A stretch of DNA of 64,000 nt. Source: Lachnospiraceae bacterium (GTDB lineage: Bacteria > Bacillota > Clostridia > Lachnospirales > Lachnospiraceae). Shown here piece after piece: positions 51,954 to 58,769 of this stretch. The first letter of the stretch is position 1. Each line of letters starts with the position of its first letter. Location of the stretch: assembly GCA_017518185.1 (NCBI GenBank), contig JAFWWB010000069.1, positions 16,826 through 80,825 on the forward strand. Direction: 5' to 3'. The position numbers and the translations under genes are program-made. The notes beneath the pieces were generated by a model, which searched no databases, had not been told where the DNA came from, and was given only the letters and a program-made list of their open reading frames with translations.

Positions 51954-52739
51954 ATGGGCAGGATAGAGATCAGACATCTGACAAAGAGATTCGAGACGCA
52001 GGAGGATAGCCTGACCGCGCTGGATGATGTGAACCTTATCATAGAGGAAGGCAGCATCTACGGCATAATAGGAATGAGCGGTGCCGGAAAGAGCACCCTG
52101 GTGCGTTCCATAAACCATCTGGAAAAGCCCACGGAAGGACAGGTCCTCATCGACGGAGTGGACCTGGGCAGCCTTTCGGAGAAGGAGCTTCGGGCGGAGC
52201 GCAGAAAGATAGGAATGATATTCCAGGGCTTCAATCTCCTGGAGCAGAAGAACGTTCTGGATAATGTATGTTTTCCCATGCTGATCGCGGGGATAAAGAA
52301 AAAGGATGCAAGACAGAAGGCAGAGGGACTGCTTGAGAGCGTAGGTCTGAAGGATAAGATGAAGGAGTATCCCTCCCGTCTTTCCGGAGGCCAGAAGCAG
52401 CGGGTAGCGATAGCAAGGGCCCTGGCCATGGAACCGAAGATACTGCTCTGTGATGAGGCCACCAGCGCGCTGGATCCCAGGACCGCCGGTGCCATACTGG
52501 AGCTTTTAAAGGATATAAACAAAAGACTTTCCATCACCATAGTGGTGATCACCCACCAGATGAACGTGGTAACGGAGATCTGCGACAGGGTGGCTGTAGT
52601 AGAAGACGGAAGGGTCATAGAGGAAGGCCCTGTGGACAGGATCTTTGAGGATGCGGAGCCGGGACACACCGGGGGCGCGGTTTTCGGAGGAAGAGAGAAC
52701 ATACGCTTTAAGCTTAAGGAGGTGAAAAGATATGCCTGA
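51954..52739 (+). CDS. metN: MetN-like ABC ATPase lacking the C-terminal NIL domain
   Basis: A 261-aa ATPase. Walker A GMSGAGKSTLVR (about 38-49), signature LSGGQKQRVAIARAL (about 143-157) and Walker B ILLCDEATSALDP (about 163-175) are intact. It groups with MetN by its partner, the MetI-like permease that overlaps its end by 8 bases. Canonical MetN is ~340 aa with a NIL/ACT-like domain that senses internal methionine; here the protein stops soon after the ATPase fold. ATG 51954 with GAAGGAG is the start, not the in-frame TTG at 51933. Confidence 0.82.
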   Translation: MGRIEIRHLTKRFETQEDSLTALDDVNLIIEEGSIYGIIGMSGAGKSTLVRSINHLEKPTEGQVLIDGVDLGSLSEKELRAERRKIGMIFQGFNLLEQKNVLDNVCFPMLIAGIKKKDARQKAEGLLESVGLKDKMKEYPSRLSGGQKQRVAIARALAMEPKILLCDEATSALDPRTAGAILELLKDINKRLSITIVVITHQMNVVTEICDRVAVVEDGRVIEEGPVDRIFEDAEPGHTGGAVFGGRENIRFKLKEVKRYA

Positions 52740-53394
52740 TGAGAAAACGGTACAGATGCTGCTTGAAGGAATAAGGGATACCCTTTATATGACCCTTACT
52801 TCCACAGCCCTGGCTTACCTGCTGGGCCTTCCCTTAGGCATATTGCTCACCCTCAGCCGTAAGGACGGCCTTAAGCCCAACCGCGTCATCTACGGCATAC
52901 TGGGCACTGTCTGCAACACGGTAAGGAGCGTGCCCTTCCTTATACTGCTCATAGTGCTGATACCCTTTACCAGGGCTCTGGTGGGCAGAAGCTATGGCTC
53001 CACCGCCACCATAGTACCGCTGGTGATCTGCGCCGCACCCTATGTGGCAAGAGTGGTGGAGGCGTCTCTGAATGAAGTGGATCCCGGAGTCATCGAGGCG
53101 GCCAGGGCCATGGGGGCATCCAACCTTCAGATAGTATTCAGGGTGCTGCTGGTGGAGGGCAAGACCTCCCTGCTGGCAGGGGCGACCATAACCACAGGCA
53201 TACTGCTGGGTTATTCCGCAATGTCCGGAACAGTGGGCGGCGGCGGCCTCGGAGACATCGCCGTGCGCTACGGTTATTACCGCTGGCAGACGGATATCAT
53301 GGTAATAACGGTGGTTTTGCTGATAGTGATCTTCCAGCTTATACAGAGCTTCGGGAACGGCATAGTTAAGCTTACTGATCACAGGAAGAGGTAG
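52732..53394 (+). CDS. metI: MetI-like ABC permease
   Basis: A 220-aa permease with five hydrophobic segments. It matches MetI by the opening LLEGIRDTLYMTLTSTALAY (about 10-29) and the conserved GTVGGGGLGDIAVRYGYYRW region (about 166-185). The EAA loop is seen in EAARAMGASNLQIVFRVLL. It should form the membrane channel with the MetN-like ATPase and take substrate from the NlpA/MetQ domain of the fused lipoprotein. It starts within the 3' end of the ATPase gene. Confidence 0.87.
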   Translation: MPDEKTVQMLLEGIRDTLYMTLTSTALAYLLGLPLGILLTLSRKDGLKPNRVIYGILGTVCNTVRSVPFLILLIVLIPFTRALVGRSYGSTATIVPLVICAAPYVARVVEASLNEVDPGVIEAARAMGASNLQIVFRVLLVEGKTSLLAGATITTGILLGYSAMSGTVGGGGLGDIAVRYGYYRWQTDIMVITVVLLIVIFQLIQSFGNGIVKLTDHRKR

Positions 53395-53403
53395 GAGGCC
53401 CGG

Positions 53404-54063
53404 ATGGATACGGAAGCCATAAGGGAATATCTGCCGCGCTTTGCAGAGGCCTTTCTCCTTACCGTGAGGATTGGCTGGATGGGGATAGGTCTGTCCCTGG
53501 TCATCGGTATAGCCGGGGCCTTTATCCTGCATTACCGCGTCCCCGTCCTGAAGGGACTGACGAAGGGCTATATCGAGCTGTTCAGGAATACGCCTCTTCT
53601 TGTGCAGCTCTTCTTTATCTATTTCGGGCTGCCGAAGCTGGGAGTGATGATATCCCCTGAGGTCTGCGGCTTTGTGGGACTGGGGCTTCTCGGAGGCAGT
53701 TATATGGCCGAGAGCTTCAGGAGCGGTCTGGAAGCAGTGCCCGGCATTCAGAGCGAGAGCGCCTTGAGCCTGGGTATGAACAGAAGGCAGATCTTCTTCT
53801 ATGTGGTGCTTCCCCAGGCCTTTGCTGTCAGTTCGCCTTCCGTGGTGGCTAACGTCATCTTTCTCCTTAAGGAGACCAGTGTTTTTTCAGCCATAAGCCT
53901 TATGGATCTGATGTTTACGGCTAAGGACCTTATCGGTCTATACTACAGGACCACGGAATGCCTGACGCTGCTTGTGGTATTTTATGTGATAATGCTGCTA
54001 CCCGTGTCGATAGTGGGTAGAGTCCTTGAAAAGAAAGTCAGGAGCGGGTACAGTCATGGGTGA
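53404..54063 (+). CDS. Polar amino-acid ABC permease (HisM/GlnP type), subunit 1
   Basis: A 219-aa permease of the family that imports polar amino acids and cystine. FLLTVRIGWMGIGLSLVIGI (about 18-37) and FRNTPLLVQLFFIYFGLPKL (about 60-79) are characteristic, with an EAA-like loop ESALSLGMNRRQIFFYVVLPQ (about 118-138, minus its ends). AGGAGG precedes the ATG. The second permease overlaps its end by 8 bases, suggesting a heterodimeric channel. Confidence 0.87.
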   Translation: MDTEAIREYLPRFAEAFLLTVRIGWMGIGLSLVIGIAGAFILHYRVPVLKGLTKGYIELFRNTPLLVQLFFIYFGLPKLGVMISPEVCGFVGLGLLGGSYMAESFRSGLEAVPGIQSESALSLGMNRRQIFFYVVLPQAFAVSSPSVVANVIFLLKETSVFSAISLMDLMFTAKDLIGLYYRTTECLTLLVVFYVIMLLPVSIVGRVLEKKVRSGYSHG

Positions 54064-54742
54064 TGTGATAACAGGGCTTGGATTTGACGTATTATGGAAA
54101 GGCAGCAACTGGCTGCGTCTTCTCGGTGGCCTTCTGACCGCCCTTGAGATCAGCCTGTTTTCGGTACTCATAAGCCTGGCGGCGGGAAGCCTGCTGGGAG
54201 TGCTCATGTCCCTGAATAAAAAGGCAATAGACATTTTTTCAAAGCTGTATCTGGAGATCATACGCATCATGCCCCAGATGGTGCTGCTCTTTATCGTATA
54301 TTTCGGGGCGGCAAGAGCCTGGGGGCTGAACTTCTCCCCTGAGACGGCTTCTGTCATCGTCTTCTCCCTCTGGGGAACGGCAGAGATGTCGGATCTGGTC
54401 AGGGGCTCGCTTCAGAGCATACCGAAGGCCCAGTACGAGAGCAGCGCTGCCCTGGGCATGAGCACGGCAAAGACGTACATATACGTGATAATACCCCAGA
54501 TGATACGCAGGACCCTGCCGGGCACCATAAATCTCATCACCAGGATGATAAAGACTACCAGTCTTGTGATGATGATAGGCATCGTGGAGGTGCTGAAGGT
54601 AGGGCAGCAGATAATAGAGGCAAACCGTAAGAGCTCGCCAAATGCGGCATTCGGCGTGTTTGCCACCATATTCCTTTTGTATTTTCTGGCATGCTGGCCC
54701 ATAAGCTGCCTGTCAAGATATCTGGAGAAAAAGGCGGTGTGA
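54056..54742 (+). CDS. Polar amino-acid ABC permease (HisM/GlnP type), subunit 2
   Basis: A 228-aa permease homologous to the preceding one, with LLGGLLTALEISLFSVLISL (about 22-41), LEIIRIMPQMVLLFIVYFG (about 65-83) and ESSAALGMSTAKTYIYVIIP (about 127-146). ATG 54056 has AGGAG 11 bases upstream; the longer in-frame reading from 54026 lacks a site. Together with subunit 1 and the ATPase it forms a complete importer whose binding protein is most likely the first domain of the fused lipoprotein. Confidence 0.86.
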   Translation: MGDVITGLGFDVLWKGSNWLRLLGGLLTALEISLFSVLISLAAGSLLGVLMSLNKKAIDIFSKLYLEIIRIMPQMVLLFIVYFGAARAWGLNFSPETASVIVFSLWGTAEMSDLVRGSLQSIPKAQYESSAALGMSTAKTYIYVIIPQMIRRTLPGTINLITRMIKTTSLVMMIGIVEVLKVGQQIIEANRKSSPNAAFGVFATIFLLYFLACWPISCLSRYLEKKAV

Positions 54743-54743
54743 G

Positions 54744-55484
54744 ATGGACAAGAGAGAACTCCTTTCGGCAGAACATGTTTATAAATATTTTGATGGTACT
54801 CCCATACTTCAGGATATAAACCTGAAGATAAAGAGCGGCGAGGTGGTGGTGATCATAGGGCCCTCGGGCTGCGGCAAGAGCACACTGCTGCGCTGCCTGA
54901 ACGGACTGGAAAAGATCGCTGAAGGCAAGATAGAGCTTGACGGGGATATGGTGGATCCTGCATCAAAAGAGATCTGCAGGCTGCGGGAGCGCATAGGTAT
55001 GGTGTTCCAGAGCTATGAGCTCTTTCCGCACAAGACCATACTGGACAATATCACCCTGGCACCCATAAAGGTGCAGAAGAGGAAGCGCACAGAGGCGGAG
55101 GAAGAGGCCCTTAAGCTTCTTGAAAGGATAGGCTTAAGCGCCCATAAGGATAAGCGTCCTTCACAGCTATCTGGAGGCCAGAAGCAGCGTGTAGCCATTG
55201 CCCGGGCGCTCATCATGCATCCCGAGCTGCTGCTTTTGGATGAGATCACCGCAGCGCTGGATCCGGAAATGGTCCGGGAGGTGCTGGAGGTGGTGCTGGA
55301 TCTGGCAAAAGAAGGGCGTACCATGCTGATCGTCACCCATGAGATGGCTTTCGCAAGAGCGGTGGCGGACCGCATCATCTTTATGGACGAGGGCCGTATC
55401 ATAGAAGAAGGCACTCCGGAGCGGATCTTCGAAGCCCCGGAAACGGAGCGGCTTCAGAGATTCCTGGATAATATGAGCTTCTGA
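54744..55484 (+). CDS. Polar amino-acid ABC ATPase (GlnQ type)
   Basis: A 246-aa ATPase. Walker A GPSGCGKSTLLR (about 37-48), FQSYELFPHKTILDN (Q-loop, about 87-101), signature LSGGQKQRVAIARAL (about 138-152) and Walker B LLLDEITAALDP (about 159-170) are complete. The Walker B stretch reads DEITAALD where most relatives have DEPTSALD. It is the last gene of the uptake operon; 153 bases with a new promoter separate it from feoA. Confidence 0.9.
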   Translation: MDKRELLSAEHVYKYFDGTPILQDINLKIKSGEVVVIIGPSGCGKSTLLRCLNGLEKIAEGKIELDGDMVDPASKEICRLRERIGMVFQSYELFPHKTILDNITLAPIKVQKRKRTEAEEEALKLLERIGLSAHKDKRPSQLSGGQKQRVAIARALIMHPELLLLDEITAALDPEMVREVLEVVLDLAKEGRTMLIVTHEMAFARAVADRIIFMDEGRIIEEGTPERIFEAPETERLQRFLDNMSF

Positions 55485-55541
55485 CAGCGCCGGTACCCAT
55501 ACCGCAAAAAATGACACATCAAAAATAAAAAATTAAAGGTA

Positions 55542-55591
55542 TTGACTTTTCCGGAATATGTATTATGATGTTTCTGTAAGCAGAAGCTAAC
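55542..55591 (+). promoter_or_regulatory. feoA promoter with candidate metal-regulator operator
   Basis: TTGACT (55542-55547), 16-bp spacer, TATGAT (55564-55569). Immediately downstream is TAAGC-AGAA-GCTAA (55577-55590), one mismatch from the perfect TTAGC-N4-GCTAA seen before feoB and at 58397. A further inverted repeat AACCATG...CATGGTT follows in the leader. Confidence 0.6.
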
Positions 55592-55637
55592 CATGTTCCG
55601 CGGTTAAGGCTGTCATGGTTTTACCGGAGGAGATAAG

Positions 55638-55850
55638 ATGACGCTCAACGATGCGGAGCTCGGAAAAGAATACGAGATAAAAGAACTTATCCTGGACGGG
55701 GATGAGGAGCTGGAGTCTTTCCTTTTTACACTGGGATGCTACAGCGGAGAGAAGATCACGGTGGTGGACAAAAAGAAAAACCTGGTAGTCTCCATCAAGG
55801 ATGCACGTTATAATATCGATCCCGAACTGGCGGAAGTCATAAGGATCTGA
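55638..55850 (+). CDS. feoA: FeoA iron-transport accessory protein
   Basis: A 70-aa SH3-like protein needed for full FeoB activity. It starts MTLNDAELGKEYEIKELI and has the typical FTLGCYSGEKITVV turn (about 30-43) and a C-terminal ARYNIDPELAEVI. GGAGGAG precedes the ATG. A 7-bp hairpin (TGCCTTC/GAAGGCA, 55858-55877) after the stop may be a weak terminator. Confidence 0.92.
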   Translation: MTLNDAELGKEYEIKELILDGDEELESFLFTLGCYSGEKITVVDKKKNLVVSIKDARYNIDPELAEVIRI

Positions 55851-55894
55851 ATGTAAATGCCTTCTGAAAGGAAGGCAATAATTTTGGACTATAG

Positions 55895-55910
55895 GTTAGC
55901 GTAAGCTAAT
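55895..55910 (+). promoter_or_regulatory. Candidate metal-regulator operator upstream of feoB
   Basis: G-TTAGC-GTAA-GCTAA-T, a perfect 5-bp inverted repeat directly before a TATAGT -10-like element (55911-55916). The same half-sites and spacing recur at 58397-58412 and, with one mismatch, before feoA. Confidence 0.6.
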
Positions 55911-55962
55911 TATAGTATACAATTCAAAATCAGGACCATGCAAAAAAGGGAGGAGAAAAAGC

Positions 55963-57960
55963 ATGAGGATCGCATTGACGGGTAATCCGAACAGCGGAAA
56001 AACAACGATGTTCAATGCACTGACCGGCCGCAGTGAAAAGATCGGCAACTGGGCGGGTGTTACGGTGGACAAGAAGGAGAGCCCTATCAAAAAGAATTAC
56101 AATCAGGGCGGGCAGGAGCTTATAGCCGTTGACCTGCCCGGGGCATACTCGATGTCGCCCTTCACTTCGGAGGAGAGCATCACCAGCGGCTATGTAAAGC
56201 ATGAGCATCCCGACGCCATAATCAACATAGTGGATGCCAGCAATCTCAGCCGCAGCCTCTTCTTTACCACGCAGCTCCTGGAGCTGGGGATCCCGGTTGT
56301 GGTTGCCCTGAATAAAAGCGATGTTAACGATAAGAAGGGCAACAAGGTTGATGCAAAGAAGCTTTCCGAGAAGCTGGGCTGCCCTGTTATAGAGACGGTG
56401 TCCACCGAGGGAAAGGGTCTTGCAGAAGTGGTGAGTAGAGCCGCAGAGCTTAAGGGCAGCGGGCAGAAGGCACCCTATGATGAGGGAAACGTGGACCTCA
56501 CCGACAAGGTTTCCGTGGAAGCTGCCGACCGTAAGCGCTTTGAATTCGTAAATAAGATCGTTTCCGAGGTCGAAGTACGTAAGACTCTCACAAAGGATAA
56601 GACAAAGGGAGATGCCCTTGATAAGGTCCTTACACATCCGGTATTCGGACTTGTGATCTTTGCGGGCATCATGTTCCTGGTATTCTATATCTCACAGACT
56701 ACTGTAGGCACCTGGGTTGCGGATATACTGGCGGGTGCCATAGATTCCTTCAAGGAATGGGTTGGAGAGAAGATGGCAGATGCGAACCCCCTGCTTTATG
56801 CTCTGTTGGTGGACGGCATCATCGGCGGCGTGGGAGCCGTTGTGGGCTTCCTGCCGCTTGTCATGGTGATGTACTTCCTGATCGCGCTGCTTGAGGATTG
56901 CGGATACATGTCACGTGCTACCGTAGTGCTGGATCCCATCTTCAAGCGCGTGGGTCTCTCCGGAAAATCCGTGATCCCTATGATCATCGGTACCGGCTGC
57001 GGCATTCCTGCCATTATGGCCTGCCGTACAATACGTAACGAAAGGGAGAGAAGGGCCACCGCGATGCTGGCGACCTTCATGCCCTGCGGCGCAAAGCTTC
57101 CGGTCATCGCGCTTTTTTCGGGAGCCTTCTTCCCTGAGGCTACCTGGGTGAGCTTCGTATGTTATATGCTCGGTATCGTGCTGATCCTTCTCGGAGCGCT
57201 GCTCATCAAGGCCATCACGGGGATGAAATACAGAAAGAGTTTCTTTATAATAGAGCTGCCCGAGTATAAGGCACCCAGCCTCGTCTTCGCACTCAAGTCC
57301 ATGCTGGAGCGCGGTAAGGCGTACATCGTAAAGGCCGGAACAGTCATCCTTGTCTGCAACACCGTGGTCCAGATAATGCAGGCCTTCAATTGGAACTTTG
57401 AAGTGGTTGAAGAGGGCATGGAGGACACCTCCATCCTGGCATCCATTGCCGGTCCCTTCTCTGTGCTTCTGGTGCCTGTCGTGGGTGTGGCTGCATGGCA
57501 GCTGGCAGCAGCGGCTATCACCGGCTTTATCGCAAAGGAAAATGTCGTGGGTACCATAGCAACGGTTTATGCCATCACCAATCTTGTGGATCCCGAGGAG
57601 CTGGAGCTCGTGGGAGAAGGCACCTCTGTGGCGGCAGTTATCGGCATCACAAAGGTGGCTGCCCTTGCATACCTTATGTTCAATCTTTATACGCCTCCCT
57701 GCTTCGCGGCTCTCGGCGCTATGAATTCCGAGATGAAATCCGCCAAATGGCTGTGGGGAGCTATAGGGCTTCAGCTGGCAACGGGCTTTACCGTAGGCTT
57801 CCTGGTATATCAGTTCGGAACCCTCTTTACCACAGGCAGCTTCGGCGCAGGCTTTGCAGGCGGCCTTATCGCGATACTGGCGTTCGCAGCGATCATCACA
57901 GGTATCATCCTCAATAACCGCAGCAGGATGGTGACGGAATACAGTCTTAAGGCAAATTAA
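55963..57960 (+). CDS. feoB: FeoB ferrous iron transporter
   Basis: A 665-aa membrane GTPase importing Fe(II). G1 GNPNSGKTT (residues 7-15), the switch GNWAGVTVDKKE (about 27-38), DLPGAYS (G3) and NKSD (G4) form the G domain. The Gly-rich core with Gate motifs includes GTGCGIPAIMACRTI (about 344-358) and a Cys-containing LATFMPCGAKLP (about 367-378). GGGAGGAG precedes the ATG. It follows feoA and is followed by a small HMA membrane protein. Confidence 0.95.
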   Translation: MRIALTGNPNSGKTTMFNALTGRSEKIGNWAGVTVDKKESPIKKNYNQGGQELIAVDLPGAYSMSPFTSEESITSGYVKHEHPDAIINIVDASNLSRSLFFTTQLLELGIPVVVALNKSDVNDKKGNKVDAKKLSEKLGCPVIETVSTEGKGLAEVVSRAAELKGSGQKAPYDEGNVDLTDKVSVEAADRKRFEFVNKIVSEVEVRKTLTKDKTKGDALDKVLTHPVFGLVIFAGIMFLVFYISQTTVGTWVADILAGAIDSFKEWVGEKMADANPLLYALLVDGIIGGVGAVVGFLPLVMVMYFLIALLEDCGYMSRATVVLDPIFKRVGLSGKSVIPMIIGTGCGIPAIMACRTIRNERERRATAMLATFMPCGAKLPVIALFSGAFFPEATWVSFVCYMLGIVLILLGALLIKAITGMKYRKSFFIIELPEYKAPSLVFALKSMLERGKAYIVKAGTVILVCNTVVQIMQAFNWNFEVVEEGMEDTSILASIAGPFSVLLVPVVGVAAWQLAAAAITGFIAKENVVGTIATVYAITNLVDPEELELVGEGTSVAAVIGITKVAALAYLMFNLYTPPCFAALGAMNSEMKSAKWLWGAIGLQLATGFTVGFLVYQFGTLFTTGSFGAGFAGGLIAILAFAAIITGIILNNRSRMVTEYSLKAN

Positions 57961-58012
57961 GGCTTACACTTATTATGGCGCCGGATGTGGCCCGCGAAGG
58001 AAGGATATCCCC

Positions 58013-58378
58013 ATGACTAATGTGATCATAATCCTGACAGTGGCAGTATTGATGGGGCTTGGTATAAGACATATATACCGCTCCGTAAGATACGGAAGCT
58101 CCTGCTGCGGCAGCGGCAGTGCGATGGACAAAAAGATCAGGGTCAGCGACAGGAATAAGGCAAATTATCCTTTTTCCTATAAGCTCAGGGTTGACGGCAT
58201 GGTATGTGCCGGATGCGTGAGGAAGGTAGAGAATGCCTTAAACTCTGATGGGGAACTGTGGGCCACGGTCGATGCCGATGATAAAATAGTCAGGGTACTG
58301 GCTAAAAGAGAGATGAAAAAAGATGATTTTCTTGAACTGCTGAAGGAGACGCCGTATACATTGCTGGAAGTGGAATGA
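58013..58378 (+). CDS. Small membrane protein with Cys-rich segment and HMA domain
   Basis: A 121-aa protein: one N-terminal membrane helix (IIILTVAVLMGLGI, about 4-17), a short YGSSCCGSGSA segment like that of FeoB-associated Cys-rich proteins (about 28-38), and a C-terminal heavy-metal-associated domain with GMVCAGCVRKV (about 63-73). It lies 52 bases after feoB. It may bind Fe or Cu at the membrane next to FeoB, or link the iron genes to the copA system downstream; both are inference. Confidence 0.8.
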   Translation: MTNVIIILTVAVLMGLGIRHIYRSVRYGSSCCGSGSAMDKKIRVSDRNKANYPFSYKLRVDGMVCAGCVRKVENALNSDGELWATVDADDKIVRVLAKREMKKDDFLELLKETPYTLLEVE

Positions 58379-58396
58379 TATTTTTTTGATATGACA

Positions 58397-58412
58397 GTTA
58401 GCGATTGCTAAT
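58397..58412 (+). promoter_or_regulatory. Third candidate metal-regulator operator
   Basis: G-TTAGC-GATT-GCTAA-T, same half-sites and 4-base spacing as the feoB site, 24 bases before the start codon at 58436. It should control the short ORFs that follow. Confidence 0.6.
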
Positions 58413-58435
58413 AGATCATAAAGGGAGGAGAAGTA

Positions 58436-58562
58436 ATGAGTCTGAATGAAGTGTTCGGAGTGCGCAATGCACTCCGGCACCGCGCCGTGTAAAGGCTGTC
58501 TTCCGGAGAACGGCTTTAAAAATATGGGGGAAATGTGGGAGGTAGTAAAGCCCAAAGACTGA
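58436..58562 (+). CDS. Possible small CxxC protein in two overlapping frames
   Basis: ATG 58436 with GGGAGGAG opens an 18-codon ORF (MSLNEVFGVRN...). ATG 58467, one frame over and with GGAG six bases upstream, opens a 31-codon ORF MHSGTAPCKGCLPENGFKNM... ending at 58562 with ...EVVKPKD. The second has a CKGC pair and a protein-like composition. Either two coupled peptides are made, or a single ~40-aa protein is split by a frameshift. I do not recognise the family. Its place under the feo-type operator suggests a metal-responsive role. Confidence 0.4.
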
Positions 58563-58599
58563 TAAAAGCAGCATTCATTGACATTATGTGGTACAATAC

Positions 58600-58704
58600 A
58601 GAGTGCTGACGGAGGTGGCGATGATGTCGGGCTTTAACAGGGTATTCCGGGAAGAAAAGGGTATGGCGCCGGGCGAGTACAGGGCGCTGTTCGTGAAAAA
58701 GTGA
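58600..58704 (+). pseudogene. Remnant of an AraC-family regulator C-terminus
   Basis: The frame reads RVLTEVAMMSGFNRVFREEK then GMAPGEYRALFVKK and stop. It matches the second helix-turn-helix of AraC regulators, but the part normally between SGF and NRVF is deleted and there is no N-terminal domain. It also has GGAGGTGG before ATG 58621, so a ~27-aa peptide could be made, but a functional regulator is unlikely. Confidence 0.6.
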
Positions 58705-58725
58705 AAATGCAGAACTGTGTGACTG

Positions 58726-58755
58726 AAAGCTTCCCTTAAGGAGGGAAGCTTTTGG
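58726..58755 (+). terminator. Hairpin upstream of copA, terminator-like
   Basis: AAAGCTTCCC (58726-58735), loop TTAAGGA, GGGAAGCTTT (58743-58752) is a perfect 10-bp stem; only a short T tract follows. It ends 17 bases before the copA ATG, so it may separate copA from the iron genes or attenuate it. Confidence 0.55.
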
Positions 58756-58769
58756 TATAAAGGTGGTTT

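Noticed and set aside
50643-52118. 491-codon open frame on the minus strand
   Set aside because: Runs opposite to the fused lipoprotein and MetN-like genes and shows no domain.
58578-58597. TTGACA followed by TACAAT as a promoter of the AraC remnant
   Set aside because: The spacer is only 8 bp. TACAAT with TGG before it could act as an extended -10, but support is weak.
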